Of a stretch of DNA of 64,000 bases, positions 59,877 through 64,000 are shown one piece after another. The notes under the pieces were generated by a model that was not told the DNA's origin, searched no databases, and saw only the letters and a list, made by a program, of their open reading frames with translations. This stretch comes from an uncultured Hyphomonas sp. (lineage in GTDB: Bacteria; Pseudomonadota; Alphaproteobacteria; Caulobacterales; Hyphomonadaceae), in contig NZ_OY781472.1 in assembly GCF_963677035.1 (NCBI RefSeq), positions 2,815,658 through 2,879,657 on the forward strand. The letters run 5' to 3'. Position numbers and translations under genes: made by a program. The number at the start of each line of letters is the position of its first letter. Within the stretch, counting starts at the first letter, position 1.

Positions 59877-60902
59877 ATGCCCCGCAGACCTGCTGGCCCG
59901 AGGCCGGCCACGATCATTGATGTCGCCCGCGAGGCGGGTGTTTCGTTCAAGACGGTGAGCCGTGTTCTGAACGGGGAAACGAATGTCCGTGAGCAGACCC
60001 GGGACCGTGTCATGCGTGCGGTCAAGGCGCTCGATTACCGGACCAACCACTATGCGCGGAACCTGCGGGCGCGCCAGAGCCGGATCATCTGCCTGCTATA
60101 TTCCAACCCGTCGCGCAACTATGTCGGCGAGGTGCATCTGGGCGCGCTCCAGCGTTGCCAGACCGAGGGCTACAGCCTGATCACGGAGGACTATGCCACC
60201 GATTCATTTTCGGTGCTGGCGCTCCGCTCGGAAAACAGGTTGGCAGGGGCGATCCTGACGCCGCCGCTCTCCGACGACCCGGATCTGATTCAGCAGCTGC
60301 GCGAACATAATGTCCCATTCGTTCGGATCGCGCCGTCAAAGTCCGATGACCCGGGACGTGACGTTGCCATCGATGACCAGGCCGCTTCCCGGGAAATGAC
60401 GGAATACCTGATCGGCCTCGGTCACAGGCGGATCGGCTATATCCGGGGCGCGGAAACGCATGATCAGGCAAGTACGCGGTTTCAGGGCTACAAGGACGCG
60501 CTGGAAGCCAGGGGCATTCCATTCGATCCCGATCTTGTGGGGAAAGGGGACTTTACCTTCGATTCCGGTATCACCGCGGCTGAACAGATGCTGGATCTGC
60601 CAGAAGGGCCCACGGCCATCTTCGCATCCAATGACGATATGGCCGCCGGCGTGATTGCGGCCTGCTATCGCCGGCGCATTCAGATCCCGCAGGAATTGTC
60701 GGTGGCAGGATTTGACGATACGCCTCTGGCGGCCACGATCAGCCCGTCGCTGACCACGATTTACCAGCCAAGCCGGGAGCTGGCCGCAGAAGCCGTTGGC
60801 CTCCTGCTGGAGGAAATTTCTGCGCCGAGCGATACGCCGCGCCGTCACTTGCTGGACTACCATATGGTGCCGCGGGATTCGACCGCGCCGCCTCACGGAT
60901 GA
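59877..60902 (+). CDS. LacI-family transcriptional regulator (second of two)
   Basis: A 341-residue LacI/GalR repressor. The N-terminal helix-turn-helix is ATIIDVAREAGVSFKTVSRV with hinge LNGETNVREQTRDRVMRAVK and ALDYRTNHYARNLRAR. The effector domain has IICLLYSNPSRNYVGEVHLG, FASNDDMAAGVIAACYRRRI and LSVAGFDDTPLAATISPSLT. It resembles the neighbour at 58675 in layout and wording, so the two are probably diverged tandem paralogues. Two perfect 13-bp palindromes flank its promoter, which suggests negative autoregulation. Confidence 0.94.
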   Translation: MPRRPAGPRPATIIDVAREAGVSFKTVSRVLNGETNVREQTRDRVMRAVKALDYRTNHYARNLRARQSRIICLLYSNPSRNYVGEVHLGALQRCQTEGYSLITEDYATDSFSVLALRSENRLAGAILTPPLSDDPDLIQQLREHNVPFVRIAPSKSDDPGRDVAIDDQAASREMTEYLIGLGHRRIGYIRGAETHDQASTRFQGYKDALEARGIPFDPDLVGKGDFTFDSGITAAEQMLDLPEGPTAIFASNDDMAAGVIAACYRRRIQIPQELSVAGFDDTPLAATISPSLTTIYQPSRELAAEAVGLLLEEISAPSDTPRRHLLDYHMVPRDSTAPPHG

Positions 60903-60953
60903 ACTGACGCAATTTCTGTTTCCACCGTCCCGCACCTATTGTAAGTCGCCCGC

Positions 60954-62045
60954 ATGACCAGCATTCGCCCCCTCCCGCACATCGAGAAGACGAAACCCTA
61001 TGTCCCGGGCGGCAAGCTGCATGGCAGCGAAGACCGGGTTGTCATGCTCGCGTCGAACGAAAATCCGTTCGGGCCGAGCCCAAGGGCAATCGAAGCGATG
61101 CAGGATGTGGCCCGGCAGGTTCATGTCTATCCGGATCCGAATTACGGCGCGCTTCGTCAGGCGATTGCTGATGCCAAGGGCATCAGGGATGTTTCCCGTG
61201 TGGCCGTGTCAGCCGGATCGGATGAGATCATTCACCTTCTGACGCAGGCCTATGCGGGGCCCGGTGACGAAGTTCTGTTCACGGAACACGCCTTCTCTAT
61301 GTATCAGGTGTCGGCGCTCGGCCACGGTGCCACGCCGGTCACCGTTCCGGAAACCGACCTGGCCGCTGGCTTCAATGCCCTGTTGGGCGGCGTGACCGAG
61401 CGGACGCGGATTCTTTTTCTCGCGAATCCAAACAATCCGACCGGCACGATCATGGAAATTGAGGGCCTTGAGCGTCTTCAGGATGCGCTTCCGCCGCATG
61501 TCCTGTTGGTGATCGATGGCGCCTATGCCGAATATATCGGTGAAGCCTATGAGGCAGCGATCCGCGATCTTGTGGACCGGCGGGCCAACACGGTGATGAT
61601 CCGCACATTCTCCAAGATTTATGGCCTGGCGGCGCTGCGCCTTGGCTGGGGATATTTCCCGGCTGAGATCGCGGCCACGTTCCAGCGCATCCGGCCGCCG
61701 TTCAACATCAACGCGTTTGCTGTCGCGGCTGGAATGGCCAGCATTGGCGACACGGAATTCATTGAGATGAGCCGCCGGCACAATGCGGAATGGCGCGAGA
61801 TCTTTGTGGACCGGTTAAACGCGATGGGCCTGTCTACGCCCAAATCCATGGCGAACTTCGTGATTCCCGATTTCGGCTCACCCGAGCGGGCGGCGGCCGC
61901 GAATGAATATCTGAAGCAGAACAACGTGCTAGTCCGCGCCGTCGGGGGCTACGGTCTGCCGAGTCGTCTGCGTATCTCGATTGGCTCGGCCGAGGATAAC
62001 GAAACGGTCCTCAGCCTGCTCGAATCCTTCACCGCGTCACGCTGA
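60954..62045 (+). CDS. hisC: Histidinol-phosphate aminotransferase
   Basis: A PLP-dependent fold-type I aminotransferase of 363 residues in histidine synthesis (L-histidinol phosphate from imidazole acetol phosphate and glutamate). It has the family start PHIEKTKPYVPGG, MLASNENPFGPSP, the ANPNNPTGTIMEIEGLERLQ loop, DGAYAEYI with the pyridine-ring Asp and the Lys site TFSKIYGLAALRLGWGYFP. The C-terminal RLRISIGSAEDNETVLSLLE is typical. Related aminotransferases for aromatic amino acids look similar, so specificity is probable rather than proven. It overlaps the convergent panC by 17 bases. Confidence 0.9.
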   Translation: MTSIRPLPHIEKTKPYVPGGKLHGSEDRVVMLASNENPFGPSPRAIEAMQDVARQVHVYPDPNYGALRQAIADAKGIRDVSRVAVSAGSDEIIHLLTQAYAGPGDEVLFTEHAFSMYQVSALGHGATPVTVPETDLAAGFNALLGGVTERTRILFLANPNNPTGTIMEIEGLERLQDALPPHVLLVIDGAYAEYIGEAYEAAIRDLVDRRANTVMIRTFSKIYGLAALRLGWGYFPAEIAATFQRIRPPFNINAFAVAAGMASIGDTEFIEMSRRHNAEWREIFVDRLNAMGLSTPKSMANFVIPDFGSPERAAAANEYLKQNNVLVRAVGGYGLPSRLRISIGSAEDNETVLSLLESFTASR

Positions 62046-62913
62046 TATTGTCGATGAGGCGCGTGCGGCCCATCCAGGCGGCACCCAGCAGGCGGGCAAC
62101 AGTCCCGGCCTCGAGCGGTGCATCCGGCAGATCCTGCAGCGTGGCCGGGTCTACCAGCGACACATAGTCGATCTTTTCGAATCCTGAGCGTGCCAGCAGA
62201 TTCTTCGCTTCATTCAGGACGATCGAGGGCGATTCGCCGGTCGACAGCCTGACGGAGGCCCGGTGAAGCGCCGCCTGCATGGCGCCGGCGTTCCGCCGTT
62301 CTTCCGGTTTCAGGTAGAGATTCCGGGATGACTGCGCGAGCCCGTCGGCATCCCGCGCGGTTGAAGCGCCAATGATTTCAATGGGGAAGCCAAGATCGTG
62401 CACCATCCGCCGGATGATCTGCAGCTGCTGGTAGTCCTTCTCGCCGAACACCGCGACGTCCGGCTGAACGTGCAGGAACAGACGCGCGACCACGGTCGCC
62501 ACGCCATAGAAGAAATGCGGCCGGTAGATGCCGTCCAGCAGGTCGGACATTTCCTCGACCCGTACATTTGTGACGGAGCCGTCCGGATACATTTCCCCAA
62601 CTGTCGGCAGATAGGCGAGATCGCACCCCGCCGAGGCGAGCTTTGCCAGATCGGCGCCTTCATCCCTGGGGTAGGTGTCGAAATCCTCGCCGGGGGCGAA
62701 CTGAGTCGGATTGACGAAAATGCTCGCGACGATTCGTGTGGCTTTTTCTTTTGCCTTTTCAATGAGGGATAAATGTCCGCCATGCAGCGCCCCCATTGTG
62801 GGGACAAAACCTACCTGTTCGCCAGCCTGCTTCCAGGCCGTAACCTGCTGCAGTAGCTCACGTCTCGTACGTACGGCGGGGGTAAGGTCATCTGTCTTCG
62901 AATTCACTTTCAA
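62029..62913 (-). CDS. panC: Pantoate--beta-alanine ligase
   Basis: Pantothenate synthetase, which joins pantoate and beta-alanine with ATP for coenzyme A synthesis. The 294-residue protein shows GFVPTMGALHGGHLSLIEKA (HxGH nucleotide site), ASIFVNPTQFAPGEDFDTYP, AVFGEKDYQQLQIIRRMVHD and GLAQSSRNLYLKPEERRNA. The start is TTG 62913 with GGGACGAA upstream; GTG 62907 is an alternative. It reads against hisC with a 17-base tail-to-tail overlap and is divergent from the gene at 62975. Confidence 0.96.
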   Translation of the reverse strand: MKVNSKTDDLTPAVRTRRELLQQVTAWKQAGEQVGFVPTMGALHGGHLSLIEKAKEKATRIVASIFVNPTQFAPGEDFDTYPRDEGADLAKLASAGCDLAYLPTVGEMYPDGSVTNVRVEEMSDLLDGIYRPHFFYGVATVVARLFLHVQPDVAVFGEKDYQQLQIIRRMVHDLGFPIEIIGASTARDADGLAQSSRNLYLKPEERRNAGAMQAALHRASVRLSTGESPSIVLNEAKNLLARSGFEKIDYVSLVDPATLQDLPDAPLEAGTVARLLGAAWMGRTRLIDNISVTR

Positions 62914-62935
62914 TTCGTCCCGGTTCCGGATTGTG

Positions 62936-62951
62936 TAAACGCGTTGTTAAC
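62936..62951 (+). promoter_or_regulatory. Possible CtrA-type box before the pre-mipZ gene
   Basis: TAAA-N7-TTAAC, one base off the CtrA consensus TTAA-N7-TTAAC, lies 24 bases before ATG 62975. CtrA is the master cell-cycle regulator of this bacterial group. One near-match in AT-poor DNA is weak evidence. Confidence 0.3.
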
Positions 62952-62974
62952 CTGTTCGGAGGAATTTTAAAGAC

Positions 62975-63430
62975 ATGACACAGCGCATCCTTTCTTCTCT
63001 CAAATCCTTCGTGCTGACGGTAGCGTTTCGCGTCTCCGCCAGCGACTCCCGTCTTCCCGGTGAGGGCGCTCCGGAACCGCGGACGCGGCACTTCAATCCG
63101 GAGATGGACATCGACGAATGGATGTTCGACCGAGACGGCAACCCCGTCACGGAATCGGCAACGCTGTATGCACGCGAAACTGCCCGGGTCTCCGGTGCCC
63201 TGTCTGGCCTGCGCTCCCTGCTGACGCAGATTTCCATGCACGCGCCGCAAAGCGAAGAGCTTCCTGTCCAGGCCGCCTTCGGTCCGATCATGTCCGACGA
63301 CCTGCTGTTCGACGGAGAGCCGATGCCTGCGCAGTTCGGTATCCTCGCAGAAGACGGAGATCTGTTCGATGACATGCCGGGAAGCCGCCCGGCCTGGGAC
63401 GCGTCGCAGGATATGCCACGCGTCGCCTGA
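62975..63430 (+). CDS. Unassigned 151-residue protein encoded before mipZ
   Basis: A small protein with strong GGAGGAA upstream of ATG 62975. There is no signal peptide or membrane helix. The N terminus is basic (MTQRILSSLKSFVLTVAFRV). The middle carries EMDIDEWMFDRDGNPVTESA and a helix (LYARETARVSGALSGLRSLL). The C-terminal third is acidic and low-complexity (LLFDGEPMPAQFGILAEDGD, LFDDMPGSRPAWDA). I do not recognise the family. It is 45 bases upstream of mipZ on the same strand, so a division or segregation role is possible by context only. Confidence 0.75.
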   Translation: MTQRILSSLKSFVLTVAFRVSASDSRLPGEGAPEPRTRHFNPEMDIDEWMFDRDGNPVTESATLYARETARVSGALSGLRSLLTQISMHAPQSEELPVQAAFGPIMSDDLLFDGEPMPAQFGILAEDGDLFDDMPGSRPAWDASQDMPRVA

Positions 63431-63475
63431 GCTTTCGCTGCTGACTTTAGCTGAATGAAATTGGAGCATTCTGAC

Positions 63476-64000
63476 ATGGCTGATGGATTCGCGCCTACCG
63501 CACTTGTGGGTGGCCCGGACTTGTCGGCCCCTCAGAAGGATGCCCGGGTCATTGTCGTTGGCAACGAGAAGGGCGGGGCCGGCAAGTCGACGGTCTCGAT
63601 GCACCTTTGCGTGTCCCTGATGCGGATGGGCAAAGCGGTCGGCGTGATCGACCTTGATGTGCGCCAGCGCTCGCTCACCCGCTACCTCGAGAATCGCCTG
63701 CGCTGGATGCAATCCACCGGTTCGCGTTTGCCCATGCCGGAAATTGTGCGCGTCGATGCGTCGACCGAGCGCGATCTCGACCGGGCCGAAGCGGAAGAAA
63801 CCCACCGGCTTGTCTCCAGCCTGCAGCGCCTGAAGAAGACCTGCGATTTCATCATCATCGACTCGCCGGGTGGCGACACGTTCCTGTCGCGGTCTGCCCA
63901 CATGCATGCCGACACGCTGATCACGCCGCTGAACGACAGCTTCGTCGATTTCGATCTGCTGGGCGATGTGAACCCACAGACTCTGGAAGTGATCCGGCCG
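63476..64000 (+). CDS. mipZ: MipZ-type ParA/MinD-family ATPase, N-terminal part (cut by window edge)
   Basis: The frame opens at ATG 63476 (TTGGAG nine bases upstream) and is still open at 64000, giving 175 residues. After a short N terminus (MADGFAPTALVGG) it has the deviant Walker A VVGNEKGGAGKSTVSMHLCV, DLDVRQRSLTRYLENR and the Walker B region CDFIIIDSPGGDTFLSRSAH, then ADTLITPLNDSFVDFDLLGD. The NEKGGAGKST and DVRQRSLTRYLENR wording matches MipZ of Caulobacter, which forms a gradient from ParB and inhibits FtsZ to centre division. ParA-like partition proteins are the main alternative. Confidence 0.9.
   Translation, partial: MADGFAPTALVGGPDLSAPQKDARVIVVGNEKGGAGKSTVSMHLCVSLMRMGKAVGVIDLDVRQRSLTRYLENRLRWMQSTGSRLPMPEIVRVDASTERDLDRAEAEETHRLVSSLQRLKKTCDFIIIDSPGGDTFLSRSAHMHADTLITPLNDSFVDFDLLGDVNPQTLEVIRP

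Overview
The window is about 61% GC, densely coded, and reads as the chromosome of a free-living alphaproteobacterium. The Hyphomonadaceae/Caulobacterales are the best guess. Evidence for that: a PopZ-type polar organiser directly before valS, a MipZ-type ParA ATPase at the right edge, the TsaE-AmgK-MurU cell-wall recycling set, alphaproteobacterial AddAB, a CHCC zinc-finger protein of the mitochondrial complex I type, and many overlapping gene pairs. No insertion sequence, prophage, CRISPR array or rRNA was seen. Two tRNAs (Asn and Cys) are present.

Region 1 (1-18.7 kb): the end of a TonB-dependent receptor with its terminator, then a complete type II secretion operon, gspC-D-E-F-G-H-I-J-K-L-M-N, with mostly 1-4 base overlaps. 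An unassigned small lipoprotein gene ends the operon. Then come a CAP-superfamily exported protein behind a striking promoter/palindrome, a minimal A24 prepilin peptidase, a TetR regulator, an acidic lipoprotein of unknown function, and two tandem exported S1 serine proteases with related C-terminal extensions. The proteases and the CAP protein are plausible substrates of the secretion system, by position only.

Region 2 (18.8-31.1 kb): a minus-strand operon for a 2-oxoacid:ferredoxin oxidoreductase (beta, and fused gamma-alpha) coupled to a GltD-like flavoprotein with two Fe-S clusters. Next are an enoyl-CoA hydratase and an acyl-CoA dehydrogenase with a divergent winged-helix regulator, then ychF, a membrane-anchored TIR-domain protein lacking the usual catalytic glutamate, a thioesterase, and a [2Fe-2S] ferredoxin with its reductase.

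Region 3 (31.2-47 kb): tsaE-amgK-murU-addB-addA-trxA, then an orphan ABC ATPase, a CHCC zinc-finger protein, a flavin monooxygenase, L-serine dehydratase, an ExoD-like membrane protein, an MpaB-type oxygenase and a nitronate monooxygenase.

Region 4 (47-56.9 kb): a gene-poor 1 kb with strong hairpins and the two tRNAs, then a pcm-like methyltransferase, tolC, popZ and valS. After these come an isoaspartyl peptidase lipoprotein, a GNAT acetyltransferase, a DUF3137 protein and a small exported coiled-coil protein.

Region 5 (57-64 kb): a sugar porter followed by two LacI-type regulators, the second behind a promoter flanked by two perfect 13-bp palindromes. Then hisC, a convergent panC, an unassigned 151-residue protein and the start of mipZ. 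All function calls rest on reading motifs and gene order; no database search was possible.
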